DNA of 64,000 bases, taken from assembly GCA_026075535.2 (NCBI GenBank), contig AP026543.1, positions 2,232,001 through 2,296,000 on the forward strand, in the 5' to 3' direction. Both the position numbers and the translations under genes were made by a program. The stretch is from Tricholoma matsutake. Taxonomy: Eukaryota; Basidiomycota; Agaricomycetes; Agaricales; Tricholomataceae. The notes beneath the pieces were generated by a model. That model had not been told where the DNA came from and did not search any database. It worked only from the letters and a program-made list of their open reading frames with translations. Below, piece after piece: positions 22,141 to 34,430 of the stretch (within the stretch, counting starts at the first letter, position 1; each line of letters begins with the position of its first letter).

Positions 22141-22400
22141 TCAAGATTGCGTGTAATTCTAGCAACGTAGTTATCCCAGAGGACGCGTAGGGCCAGGACT
22201 GGGCGGCATTCCTGTTGACTTCATACCGTAAAGGTTATATGCCTCCTATGTCTTCATGATATTGTTTAGGCGGTGGGCGCAGGCGACTAAAGGGATATAA
22301 CAACTTGATCATGGGAATAAAACAGCACAGCAGACGCTTTGAGTAACAGTGGTGCCGGTGCGCGTATTTTACTTTCAAATGTTCCTGGCACCCAAAATCC

Positions 22401-25020
22401 TTACAGAGTACTAATCTTCATCGACAACTTCGGTTTCCCAGGATATCCTTTTTCAATGGGTGCAGATATGTGCGTCATCTCCCAGACAATCTCTTTCTCC
22501 GACGGAGCGAAACGGAATTTGGACAAAAGGACTGATAACACTACCTCTGTAAATCATTGTGTTCATCAGTAATCTATGCCAATGTAATAAATCGAGTGGC
22601 GCGCACTCATCTCTAGCTCGGCGAATTTGAAACCACTATCCATCATAATTAGACAGGCTGGGAGATCATATGCTTAAACGCGCTCACATGCATGCCCGTC
22701 CACCACCCAAGAATGTCAGCCTGTCAAATTCGATCTCAACTGGCTGATTGACGAACAAAAGTGCATAAAAGTGCTCACAGATTCGAAAAAATCCCGGGGA
22801 CGGGAGCTTCTAGGATAGTGTCGGGAAGAGGCGACAGCCACCGCTCGGGTTTCCATTCGTACGAATCTGGGCCCCATAGCTCGGGATCGCGGTTACAATT
22901 GATGATTGATATGGTGATATCGGTGTCCTTAGGAACGACAATTTGATGTATGCGGTGCCCATCGACTCTTGTAATAGGAGACAAAAGGGGAAGGACTGTT
23001 TCTTTTCGGGCCCTAAAAATTGTAGACTAGAGTCAATATCAGTGGCAGGACTGTGATAGAGGAGACGCACGTTCGGAGCAGTTGTGACAAGGGTGGGTAA
23101 CTGGACAACAGAGCTCATAAAAGAAACATACCAAGCAAACAGTAAGTGAACGTACAGGCGTAATGTCTCACGACATACGGCGTCTAGGAGAGGAAGCGAG
23201 ACCAATTGATCATACGAAAAATCTTGACCATCATTTTCGTCAAGCGCATTCATTACCTCCCGCCGCAGTTTATCCTGTACTTCGGGATGAGTCGCCAGGA
23301 GACTCAGGATGCGCGAAAGCACATTCGAAGTAGTATCCATTGCGGCGAAAATTAAAGTCCTAATGGGTGAATATTACATGCGACTTCCAGCAAACAGTAA
23401 AAGAATACACACGTCATCTATAACGAAATCGTGTGTGAGCAGAAACATATTCCGGGGATGCGAAGCTACCTGTGCTAATACTTCCGAATCGGGCATCTTG
23501 TCTTTCTCTGATGCTTCCATGTTTGCTTTGACTGACCGGAGTAGTCAACGTGCGTATTAATTAGATAAGACATCTAAATGCACATACTGAGAATGCTTAT
23601 GATATCTTTCCCCCCACCAATTTGCTTCTCCATTATTTCACTGCCTTCCTCTAGTGCACGCCTCTTCGACTCAAGAATCTCTACTGACGTATTGTGCATA
23701 ACGTCAATGATATTGCACAGCTGACGGATATTCTTAGACGGCAGGAGACGAACTAGAAACCCCCGGAAGCTGGCAGGGCCAAACTTCATGAGGGTAGGAA
23801 GAAGATACTTCCGAAGATGGGCTGTCTTAAACAGCACAGGCCTACAGGATACAAGGTGCGATTACCCTATGATGTCAATGGACTTTAAAGTGGTACGCAC
23901 ACCAGCTCCCGGACAGCGGTGGTGTAAGGATGGACGACTGCATCTTCAGTTAGTGAGTCTAGGGAACACCCCAGCCCACTTTGAGCTATCAGTTCAAGAG
24001 CCGCCCGCGAGATCCAGTGCATGATGTCCATCTAGTTCCATGGTCAGTAGACGAACAGTAGGACCCTTGCAAAACAACAACTTCTTGGGGGCCAACTGCT
24101 AATTTCGATCCTAAAGTTGTTCCCAGCTAAAAGAAGGGAAATCCAGACTGTTCTGTATACCATATAAACGGACAGACCTTGTGTGTCACCTCATAAAATA
24201 TAGGAACTATCAAATGGGGATCATGAGATATTTTTGGAGGAAATGATAATATTCTGACCCATCTGACGTAGATGTGCGATGGAAAAGACGGGGTTGAGCA
24301 TTTTTCGCTGCTTGCGATGATGATCGCCTTTATGTTACACACAGATATTAGCCCCCATATCGAAAGGAAGGAATAGCAGCCAGCGGACCTAGCGTAGCCA
24401 GGAGGCCCTTGCCAAACACGAGACTGTGGATGCTGAATGCACACAGGATCACAATACTCATCACGAACGCAAGATATGACGACTCACGCCAGATCTGCGT
24501 CGCATGGTTCAAAGATATTTTGGTCCTACTTATACGCTAGGAAAATTGAAGCAAATAAGCAACAAATGTTACTGACCTTGACTATGACGTGATGTAAGGC
24601 CTTTGGGTCAGATACATAGAGTTGTTTGACCTGAAGTTAACTTTAGTCGTGTATCATAGTTCATAGCTTTCCTTACGCCACAGACGGCATTGATACGGGC
24701 TACCCTGCCGTCTGAGCGGGGAAGAAATTAGCCTTCACGTACAATTGCAACGAAGATACAACAACGTACATTTCTGACCGATCTCCTTGTGGAAGTCCCA
24801 CCCATCGGCATCCCATAATTTCGAAAAGTTTCCTTTTGACATGGATCAGTCACAGTGAGTCGCAGTGACCAAGGTCGCAGTACTTACCCTTCAGAAATGA
24901 GTGTGATGTTGGACCTGGAACATCATCAAGATCAGTCTTGATCACGAGATGACGCAGGATTTGGCAGCCAGCCCGAGTAACGGCGTATGCAACGATGAAT
25001 TGAAGGATGAGCAGCAGCAT
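22401..25020 (-). CDS. Cytochrome P450 monooxygenase, 19-exon gene model
   Basis: Membrane-anchored haem monooxygenase; substrate unknown, often secondary metabolism or xenobiotics in Agaricomycetes. Start ATG is at 25018-25020 with a hydrophobic anchor (MLLLILQFIVAYAV), then the hinge DVPGPTSHSFL. Later exons give HHRKQRKMLNPVFS, the I-helix FAAMDTTSN (from about 23350), ETLRL with the K-helix ExxR, KPERWL, and the haem loop FLGGGRACIGF, whose Cys codon is 22690-22692. Stop TAA is at 22401-22403. I joined about 18 GT-AG introns of about 47-60 nt; all junctions keep frame and I saw no nonsense codon. One exon may be only 5 nt (23413-23417). About 530 residues, a normal P450 length. It resembles fungal CYP5144-like proteins, but the family is not certain. 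It is the clearest intact host gene here. Confidence 0.85.
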
Positions 25021-25734
25021 ATGTCCAGAAAAAGTGTTCGTAGTACAGGGGCGCTGGCAGACTTATCCAGCCAATGCAGGATAGACCAAGGATAAGCAAA
25101 CAGAGATTTAGGAACATCATATAGTAAGGAAGCCGGACCGAAGGACTGTTTCATGTTTCAGTTTACGTGTGGAAGCCTGCATTGGGTTTGCCCGAAATTG
25201 GCCCCAAATGGGGTAAGGTAGACGAAACACATAACCATCTAATGTCACGTGTTTCATGCTTGTACCAAAGATGCCACACTTTCCTGGCCACCAATAAAAA
25301 TTATGTTTCCGCCAAACCATTTTGATTGTAAATACAAAACTTTTGGTGCAAACAGATTTTTTTCAAGCGTTGTTGAGACGAGAATCACCAATTCACGTGA
25401 TGACAAGTGTTTAGCGTACGCTGCAATCTTTTGCGACATGCTGCTTCCTCACGACATCTGTGCTTGCACCAAATCACTATGATCTAACAGAAAAACTCTT
25501 GGGAAAGTACTTGTCACATTCCCCAATTTTGTACTTAGGAAACACATGACATTACATGAGGATGTGTTTCATCTATGTCTCCAATTAACCTCAGTAAAAA
25601 AGAAAGTCACGCAACAGTAACGCTGATGTCATCCAAATGTCGGAGTTTACCGGGACGTGACTAAAATTACCGGTTTTGAAACATTACCCTGACTACGGAA
25701 GTCAAGCTGCTGATCAAAACAATGTAGTCGTGCA
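25021..25734. other. P450 5' flank, no gene seen
   Basis: This lies upstream of the P450 start. Minus-strand frames here are short and lack recognisable domains. A TATA-like or other core promoter element cannot be assigned with confidence. Confidence 0.4.
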
Positions 25735-25912
25735 AATGTCATGTAAAGTCATGTAAAGTCATGTAGTCATGCAAATGTCATGTGAAGTCATGTAAAGTCA
25801 TGTACAAGTCATGCTAATGAAAAGTCAAGCTAGTGTCAAGCTAGTGTCATCCTCAAGTCAGGTTGTAATTCACGTGAAGTCATGCAACAGTCATGCAAAA
25901 GTCATGCCACAG
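25735..25912 (+). repeat. Tandem AGTCATGYAA-type microsatellite upstream of P450
   Basis: Around a dozen irregular units of AGTCATG followed by TAA, CAA or CTA, spaced about 10-20 bp. It lies 0.7-0.9 kb upstream of the P450 start and just left of copia copy 2. A regulatory role is possible but not shown. Confidence 0.6.
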
Positions 25913-26000
25913 GTGTTGACACCGATATCAATCATATTGATAATATACATAGTAGGCGACTGGACATTGAATGCGAGCATAACAAATTTAATAAAAGGCC

Positions 26001-26274
26001 TGTTGGAGCAGACTATATATGCTGCACAGTGGAAGAGACAACACGTTCCTTACAACCTACCTGGGGTTTACTTAGACTTACAGCTAGGGTTAGCAGAGGT
26101 AAGAACACTGTATTCCTACTACGGTACAGGTTCTCCTTATATACATAATAATAAGGACGTCACATGACTCAGGAATGTGTTTACCGCATGTATGCGCAGT
26201 AAGCGCAGTAACATGCGTATGCTGCATGTATTGCCTCATGTATACAGCATGCATCACTGGGATTAATTTCAACA
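26001..26274 (-). repeat. 3' LTR of copia copy 2
   Basis: TGTTGGAGCAG...TTTCAACA, 274 bp. It is the downstream LTR for the minus-strand element and is preceded on that strand by a G-rich polypurine tract. Confidence 0.96.
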
Positions 26275-26306
26275 CCCCCCCTCAAACTGTACAGCGCTCT
26301 AAGCAG

Positions 26307-29300
26307 CTAAGTTTGAATCTCAAAAGTAATTCCGAGAGAGTCTCTAAATTTCCTGAATAGGATGGCGCCAAGGTTCTTTGTGAACATGTCAGCCGGATTA
26401 TCACTTCCAGGAATGAAAACGACTGTGACTTTGTCATTTTCTATGCATTCGCGGGTGTAGTGGTAGCGAATGTCTATATGTTTGGTCCTTCTTTCCTGAA
26501 CTGGATTTGATCCAATAAAGATGGATCCCTGATTATCAGCGCAGATTGGTATGCGCTTCAGTGTATATCCAAGTTCCTGGAATAAGGACTCTATCCACAC
26601 TATCTGCCGACAAGTGTCAGAGAGAGCCATATATTCGGCTTCTGTGGATGACAGTGCTACAGTTTTTTGTAAACAGGACTGCCAGCACACAATGCCACTC
26701 GCCAGAGTAGCAAAGTAATCCATTGTAGATCGGCGCTTGACAGTGTCAGCTGCCCAATCAGAATCTGTGAAGGCCTGCAGCCCCTCGGATTTCTCTCCAT
26801 CATAGACTATACTGTACTTCTGGGTTCCCACCAGATAGCGCATTATGTACATTGCTTTGTCTAGATGTTCTTGGCTAGGATTAGCCGAGAATTGCGACAT
26901 CTTGATTACTGCGTAAGCGATATCAGGTCTCGTTCTGAGCATCAGATACAATAAAGATCCGATCACAGACTGATATTTCAATCTAAGCGCCGCATTTGGC
27001 GTCACTGTGTTCTCCGACAGTTTGTAGCCAGTCGGGAGCGGAGTGGGGGCAACTTTGGCATTTGTCATCTCGAACCTCTCGAGCACTTTGGCGAGATATT
27101 CTGTTTGATTGAGTTTGACTTTTGTAGCGGTCTGGGTGATGCACATGCCTAAGAATTCCGTGACTTTTTCAGTAATACAGCACTCCCAATGCTTCAGGCA
27201 AGCATTCTTCTTTTCATCCACAAGTTTCTTGTTCTTGCCCATGAACAAGCCATCGTCAACATAGACTAGCGCAATAATGATGCTGCCTGTCTTAGGATCC
27301 TTGTGTATGAAGATGCTGGCATCGGAGCTGGCGCGCACAAACCCAATGGTGCACATAAATGCCTCTAGCTCTTTCCACCATGCTAGTGAAGCCTGTTTAA
27401 GGCCATACAATGCTCGGCGTAAGCGCATTACTTTGTGCTCTTTACCCTCGAGTCTGAAACCCTCGGGTTGATCCATATAGATCTCCTCATCAAGTTTGCC
27501 ATATAAAAATGCGGTTTTTACATCTAGACCAGTCATATACATGCCTTCTAGAGACGCAAGGGCAAACATGAGGCATACGGTCTCGTAGTGGACTACTGGT
27601 GAGAAAATCTCATCAAAGTCAATGCCTTCGACTTGTGAAAAGCCTTTGGCCACGAGTCTGGCTCGTTTTCTTCCATCTGATTTCACGGAGAAAACCCATC
27701 TATTTTTGATTGTTTTCCGATCATGTGGAAGATCGACAATATCATAGACTTGTCGCTTGCGAAGAGCCTCTAACTCTTCACGACAAGCCTGTTTCCACTC
27801 AAGTTGCTGCTGCCGGGGTAGGCGCGCAATATCGCAAAATTGGTTTGGAACTAGGCTTTTTCCGCTTGATGGTATGACTGCTTTTGATAACAGCCAGCGG
27901 ATAAGCTCATCTCCACCTTCCTTGGTTATCTTTTTAATATAACCTGCTTCATCTGGTTCCCCCATTGGGTAATCATGTTCTTGATTATTGGAATCGGGCA
28001 CACTCTCGTGGGGTGCCAAACTCGGTCCAGTAACCAGTTCTTGCTGTTGAGGTCGTGGTCGTGTTCGGTTATGATCCAAATCTTGACCCACAGACTTCTT
28101 CCAATATTGATCACGTGCAATGTCTCTCTCTATGTCAGAGGGGAGTCGCTGTTCTCCATAGGTATTGCCGGGACAGTTTGGGATTTTCCTCTGCCTGCCT
28201 GATCGATGGGGCAATTGCTGCCATTCCTATTGATCTTCATGTCTTGGGCGAAAGTCCTCAGTGTTAACTGGAGGCGGCGGAGGAGGAGCGTTAGTCGCAT
28301 CGTCATGCACCTTTTGCTCGCTTGGTAAATCATCATCATCATCTTCTAATGATGGAGGAAGGGGCGGATTTTGTGGCAGTATAGGGTCATCACCATCCGT
28401 TCCAGATGAGTGGTCATCATCTTCTGGTTCTGGAGGTGGAAAATCACCAAGGTCTGTCTTGGCAGGAGTTTTAGCTCTGGGACAGCATGGGAACATCGTT
28501 TCATCAAATAGTGCCATGGCACCAATGAATATTGCGCCATTTTGTCGCATGAAACGATATGCTTTAATGCCATCTTCTACTCCAAGGTACGTCATTAACT
28601 CCGATTGAGGAGATAATGTTGTTGGACATTTTTCCTTTGGTAGATAGACATAAGCACCGCAACCAAAGACCTTCAGATTGTTTAGATCTGGGCGGACCTT
28701 TGTCAGGTCCTCAAAAGGTGTCAGCCATTTCAGGCGCCTTATTGGGGTTCGGTTGTATAAATGTGTTGCATGTTCTATGCAAAATTCCCACCATGATTGT
28801 GGTAGACAAGCGGTGAATCGCAAGGTTTGCGACTTTTCCATTATTGTCCTTATGGCACGCTCTGCGTGCCCGTTCTGTTGATGAACGTGGAGTGCAGACA
28901 TCTCTATTTTGATGCCTAAGTCCTTGAGCTGTTTTTGTAGCTCACAATCCTTGAACTCCCCCCCTGGATCGACACACCAGCACTTGATTGTAGCGCCATA
29001 TTGGGTTTTAGCCATCACTTGAAATTGTCTAATCGCTGCAGCAGCATCAGATTTCTTTCTGAGACATTGGACCCAAATATGTGACGTTTTGTCATCCAGA
29101 AATACAATGAAGTATTTATGTTTGTGGTACGATAGTACCGGGAGTTCCTTTAGGTTGGAATGTATTAATTCAAAGGATTTGTCAGCTCGTGAGTCTGACT
29201 CGGGAAAAGATTTTGAGGTCATTTTCCCTTCTGCACACCCTGGACATATAATTTTGTCTTTAGGAATAATTAAATTCCTTGGGAATTTTATGGTGCTTTT

Positions 29301-31160
29301 AGGCATTTTCCCTAGCGCCTCTTTGGATGGGTGTCCAAGTCGCCTATGCCAAGTCAAGTAGTCAGCGACATAAATGGTCGCGACATTAACCTTTTTGGTG
29401 CTCAATATATGAGTCCGAGCCCAATAGATCGTGTCATTCCTCCTTAGAGGGACACAATGCATGATTGGGTTTCCATGCTCGATAAATGAAATGTGTGCGG
29501 AGGAACCATGCACATCACTTCCGTCTTGTAAAAAGACCCCCATTGACATCAATCGAGTATTAATGTCGGGTATGTAGTAGACGGGGTATAACCGCGTTTC
29601 ACGCATCTCTGACTTCCCGTGACATACTACCTGGTGTTTAATGAAGACTGCTCCTTTTCCTACTATATGAGTAGTACCAGTGGCCGTTTGGACCAAGGTA
29701 GAGTCCTTTCTCAGTAAAGGCTCGTAAGAAGCGAAATCTTTTATTTCACCAGTGAAGTGTTTTGATGTGCCTGAATCCATGATCCAGTCGGCACCTTTCT
29801 TACAATCTCCCTTTGCACACATAGCACATATATTAAGATCTAAATAATTCCATGATACATTTAATAGCGGTAAAATTTCACATGAAAAGTTTGCTGTATT
29901 CATAGGAATATTAATCTTAGTGCTTGTGGCAGGGAAAAGGACTGACCTGTCATCATACGCCCCTGTATCAAGGGGTTCATCGACGGCTTTCCACACTTCC
30001 TCATCAGACACCGGAGGTTCAGATCCGAGGGAGACGGTATCGTCTTCTACCTCCTCGATCCTAGACTCGGGTTCTGGTTCTATCCTTCTTCTCTTTCCTT
30101 CTCGCACCATCAGGTGCTCTTCCAGCGGTCGCAGATTTTTCGCGCTGCGCGGAAGTTGCATTTGCTCGAGGGTGTCTCAAGCTTGCTGATATTCGGCATA
30201 AACCGAACGAGAGGTAGAGGCCGTGCCCGTATATGCCTGTGCAGGCGGTCGGCGGCGAGGATCCCTTGTGGGAGTGTGTTTGCGTCTTTCGATGCGCTGT
30301 ATAAGCGGCATCAGCGGTATGATGGTGCCATTACCATTTATGGTGGTATAGGCTTTGGAGGCGAGGTGGGTATGTTTATCCTTTGGCTTCTCCTCCTTAG
30401 TCTTTCTGTCCCCACGTCGTCCACGCTTTCGGGACAAGTCTCCGTTGCTGTTTTGCCCTTCTTTGGGCTGCCATTTGGGGTTTCCCCCTTTGCGCTTAAC
30501 AGCAGAAAGTTTGTTGGCCTGAGGCTGGCCAGCGGGCTTTCCTACTGCTGTGCACCTTGAGGCTTCAGCGACAATGGAGTCCTTGACATGTTTAAATGTC
30601 AAGGCACTAGTAGCGGTCATGTTAAGGACTGTTGTGGACAAGGAATCGTACTCGCACGGCATCGCAGCAAGTAGAATCATTGCTTGCACTAGCTCGGGGA
30701 TGGCGACATTAGCAGCCATAAGGCGCTCAAATTTGTCTGCCATTCTAGCAATCTCCGGTGCGGGGTTCACAGCCGGGATCTTGATTGCTATTGCGGACCT
30801 AAAGTCCGCGAAGACTTGGGAGGGGCCATCCACACCATAATCAGTGTGGATGAGATCCCACACCTCCTCAGCAGTGTCCTTTGAGTTGGCACGCTGCCGA
30901 ATGGAGGGGGCCAGGCGGAGCACTAGGCTACCAATGGCCTGGTCATTTTTGTTGCTCCAGGTCTGGAGCTTGGCATTAGCATCCGCTACCAAAGTAGCGT
31001 TCGTTGCCATCAAGGGAGGCACCGGGGGCGGTTTTTGCTCCGCCCCGCTAGTTATTTGCCAGAGGCCCTGAGACCTGAGCCACACCTTCATTGAGTCGGC
31101 CCATTGAATGTAATTTGATCCGTCAAAAGTTTGAACGAGTTTCTCAAGAGTTGAAGACAT
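26307..31160 (-). pseudogene. copia gag-pol polyprotein, copy 2, two nonsense codons
   Basis: One 1,617-codon frame from ATG at 31160 to the stop at 26307 is broken by TGA at 30177-30179 (CGA in copy 1) and TAG at 28227-28229 (CAG in copy 1). Gag lies near residues 1-330, protease DSGTS follows, then the integrase HHCC zinc region and core, RT (FLYGKLDEEIYMDQPEG, YVDDGLF) and RNase H (SDWAAD, STEAEYMAL, RRTKHIDIRYH). The first catalytic Asp of integrase is Asn here (codon 29154-29156), while copy 1 keeps Asp. The element integrated before these changes, since its ends and duplication are perfect. It is now unlikely to be autonomous. Confidence 0.93.
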
Positions 31161-31398
31161 GATTTTGTGGTGGCAGCTGTTAAAAGCGCTCAATCAGTCT
31201 TTTTACTCAATAAAACACATTTAACGTTCTCAGGAGAAAACACTCCTTCAGAGTGGTTAACCCTAGTCAACCTAGGTTTTTATGTGCAGCTCGCAGGGAG
31301 CACAATGCAGCTCACAAAGAGCGCAAGGTCATAATTTGGAGACGATGAAGTCAACGTTGTTCGCAGCCAATTAAGGTGCGTTCGCGACGTGCCCAGCA

Positions 31399-31410
31399 GG
31401 GCCCATAACC
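31399..31410 (-). promoter_or_regulatory. Primer-binding site, half-tRNA initiator Met type (copy 2)
   Basis: GGGCCCATAACC on the plus strand next to the 5' LTR, identical to copy 1 (4231-4242). See that entry for the tRNA match. Confidence 0.7.
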
Positions 31411-31684
31411 TGTTGGAGCAGACTATATACGCTGCACAGTGGAAGAGACAACACATTCCTTACAACCTACCTGGGGTTTACTTAGACTTACAGCTAGGGT
31501 TAGCAGAGGTAAGAACACTGTATTCCTACTACGGTACAGGTTCTCCTTATATACATAATAATAAGGACGTCACATGACTCAGGAATGTGTTTACCGCATG
31601 TATGCGCAGTAAGCGCAGTAACATGTGTATGCTGCATGTATTGCCTCATGTATACAGCATGCATCACTGGGATTAATTTCAACA
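31411..31684 (-). repeat. 5' LTR of copia copy 2
   Basis: 274 bp with the same termini as the 3' LTR. It ends 4 bp of target duplication plus 3 bp before the stop codon of the neighbouring minus-strand gene (stop 31693-31695). Confidence 0.96.
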
Positions 31685-31692
31685 AGGCCGGC

Positions 31693-33190
31693 TCAGGTGC
31701 CGGCAGTTGAAGAGGCCTCAACATCACCACCCTTTCTCCTCCTGGCCTTGCGCTAAGGACACGTCGATGAGTGGTAACAAAGTTTCTACTGAAAAAAAAA
31801 ACTCACCTGCTCGATAACTTTCACAATTTCATCCTTTGAAGGGCACTGGGTCTCTGGAGCAGTGAGGATGGCTTTGATAAGGTCTGGAATAGGTCAGGAA
31901 TTAGTGAGCATTGCGTTAGTTAGAACTATGAATCTCACCCTCCTTTCGCTTCCCCCACGGCCTCGAATCCTTGAGCCATAACTTTAGCTCGTCCTTGTGG
32001 AGACTCTGCCATAGTGTATCGTATCAGTGAAAAGAATGAAAGGGTGAACTAACTAACCTGTAGCATTGTACCCAACCCAGGATCTTGATTTACCATTGTC
32101 ATCTGGATGCCAGCTGCAGCCAGACCAGCCATGGTACCATCACTAGCATTTGTTATTGTTGGTGGTCCCATGTAGGCTGGTGGTCCTACAACTTGAAAGG
32201 TTGGCGGGTTGGTGGCGGGTCCATAGCAGTCAGCAGTCTGCCAAAGGCGATATCAGGGGGAACCAGACTAGCTGCTGTAGAGATCACATCCTCCATCATG
32301 TGCAAAGAAAGTATTGTAGACTATGGGGGTGAAGTTGATGGTGGAGGAGTTGGTGAAGGAGATGCTGACAGCGAGGGTCGTTGCTGGGGTGAAGTCCATC
32401 GATTGGCGGCATGATTGTTGGTTGGTACAGGCTATCAATGATCAGATATTGTGGATATTGAAAGAGTAAATGGTACATACTCCTTCAGCTTTATTCCAGA
32501 GCGTCCAGAGCGTCTCAACAATCTTTTGCAAATACACGTCACTGAGGTAGCTTGAGGTCTGAATTTTCTTCTGCCGACAGAAAACATGCGCGACTTTGCA
32601 AGTTTTGATGGCAGCAGCTATTAGCACTCTTGCTGTATCGGTGCTCCCTACACACTCCCATGAGCTCAGAACAGACTTGATCATCATGGCTCCACTAGTG
32701 AACTGGTGGTGTCCCCAGCTAGGCCCACTGTCATCTTCAGAGACATCAGGCGAGTTTAGATCTGCGCTTTCAATTTGTGAAAGGAAACTGGTAGTGAGAG
32801 GGGGTGTGGCTCCATGTTTGAAGTCTGGATGTTTTTCCATAGCATTCAGGATATCCATAGCGAATGGGACAAGAGGGAAGTCAAGTGAGATTGTACCTGT
32901 GATGTCATGAAGTTAGCACTAGAGACTAAAATTTGGTTCATACCTTTTAGCCCGACCACTTACATTTGATGTTAGCATGATCAGACAATTCACCAATTGA
33001 ATGAGTAAACTTACTGGATGCATCAATATGAATAGACCTAAATTTGGCAGCAGTTGACAACATCATGTTATTGTTTAAGAAGTTCATAGAGCTTGACAGA
33101 CTTGATTTTGGAGCAGTAGCGGGGCGTTGATGATGCTCAACCTGGAAACCCAAACAAAACCCACAAAAAGGCTTCAGATGGTATAACACA
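31693..33190 (-). CDS. Unrecognised multi-exon gene, C-terminal part
   Basis: I do not recognise the product. On the minus strand, exons joined by plausible GT-AG introns give FLNNNMMLSTAAKFRSIHID (about 33090-33030), then SLDFPLVPFAMDI running into a long exon to about 32480 with GHHQFTSGAMMIKSVLSSWE and YLSDVYLQKIVETLW. Later exons contain GTMAGLAAAGIQMTMVNQD (about 32130-32080), ELKLWLKDSRPWGKRKEG and APETQCPSKDEIVKVIEQ. A 55-nt intron then leads to a basic tail RKARRRKGGD and TGA at 31693-31695. The Lys/Arg tail suggests a nuclear protein. A frame conflict near 32220 leaves open whether it is intact. Copia copy 2 inserted directly after its stop. Confidence 0.45.
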
Positions 33191-34430
33191 AGTCAGAGGA
33201 AGGGTGTGAGGCCCTCTAGATGTCACCTGTCAGACCAACCATCAAATAGTCATAAAACAACTGCTTGTTGAAGCAGTCTGAGGCAAAAAGAATGTGTTTC
33301 GAGGACTTGCGATGATTTTCGAGATGTCGCGATGCTTTTTGAGATGTTTCAAGGAATTTCGAGTGCGCAGATATATTTGGACACAAGATCGGGGGACTAG
33401 ACGAGTAGTAGAAGTGAAGAAAAGGCTAATCGAGGAAAGCGAGAGCAAAAATAGTGTAATGCAAAGAATTTTGAGGAATTTTGAGGAAGTTTAGCATAAA
33501 ACACCAAACTTCAGACTGAATAAGACTAAACTGAACTCTCAAATCACTGTGATCTGGGAGGAAGATGATGACTTTCTTGTATTTCTTTGTATCTAGTACA
33601 TCTTTTTATATAAAATAAAGAAAGTACCTAAAAAGGCTAGAGAACATGAGGCAAACATGTGGAAAACTTGAGGCAAAAGACAATATAAGTATATCAGAAC
33701 AATAAAGCGAGCCTAGAAGGGGAGAATATAACACATGATGAAGAAATAATAAGAAAGAATAGCTAAAACCGGACTGTCCTTGTTATAAATTGAATAAAAG
33801 ATCAGAAACTGCTTTGAGCGGATTGTATGCATGCACATGTGATCAAAATGTGTTTGATATACTCAATATAGTGTCCCATGTGTCCAGCATGTATCTGAAG
33901 ATCGTTTGAACAGGAAATACTGTGTCCAATGATGTTTTTTGAGGTTTGATGTTTTTCGAAGATTTTCAAAGATTCTTTGGACTTCGTTTGTGGCCCGATA
34001 TTGGTGCAATATTGTTCGACAATGGTAGGGGATACATCTGGCATGTGTGCGATGATTATTTGGATAGCAATATAGTGTCTGATGTCAATTTGCGATGTTT
34101 GATGATTTTTGAAGTCAGTCGAGGAAATATTGGACTTGTTTGAAGGCCAATATTGCTGTGATATTGCTCAATACTGGTTCGGAACCCATCGACAATGCTC
34201 CAGGTGTATATCCTGAGCTGTCTGAAGGTCGGGGGAGTTGTACTATGGCGGCCGAAAGCATACAAAGAATTGTGAGGTGTCACAAAGAGTTTCAAAGCGT
34301 TGCAAAGAATTTTGAAGCATTTTCGTGACCTTGTAGAGGTTTGTAGAGGTTTGTAGAGCTTCAGAGGGGTTTGTAGAGGTTCATATGGGTTTGTAGAGCT
34401 TCGACAACGATCATAGATGTGATTTTCTGA
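33191..34430. repeat. Repeat-rich stretch between gene parts
   Basis: No gene recognised. Two diverged tandem blocks of about 170 bp (near 33930-34050 and 34090-34215) share GATGTTTTTCGAAG-like and CCAATATTG...GACAATG motifs. At 34330-34400 there are five units of TTTGTAGAG plus G/C-rich endings. It may be an insertion between the exons at 31.7-33.2 kb and 34.4-35.1 kb. Confidence 0.45.

Larger units (their letters stand above)
26001..31684 (-). mobile_element. Ty1/copia LTR retrotransposon, copy 2, full length (5,684 bp)
   Basis: It has two 274-bp LTRs (26001-26274 and 31411-31684) and is flanked by the perfect 5-bp duplication AGGCC (25996-26000 and 31685-31689). The LTRs differ at three positions, all C/T at former CpG sites, so about 1.1% divergence. 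The polypurine tract (minus strand GAGGGGGGG) abuts the 3' LTR at 26275. The primer-binding site is at 31399-31410. Confidence 0.97.

Noticed and set aside
22339..22572. Plus-strand 77-codon frame
   Set aside because: It is antisense to the last P450 exons, whose spliced frame matches the family much better.
26300..31200. Plus-strand open frames across both copia copies (for example 2737-3392, 27757-28608, 30114-30560)
   Set aside because: They are antisense shadows of the minus-strand gag-pol; homologous frames appear in both copies and have no domain of their own.
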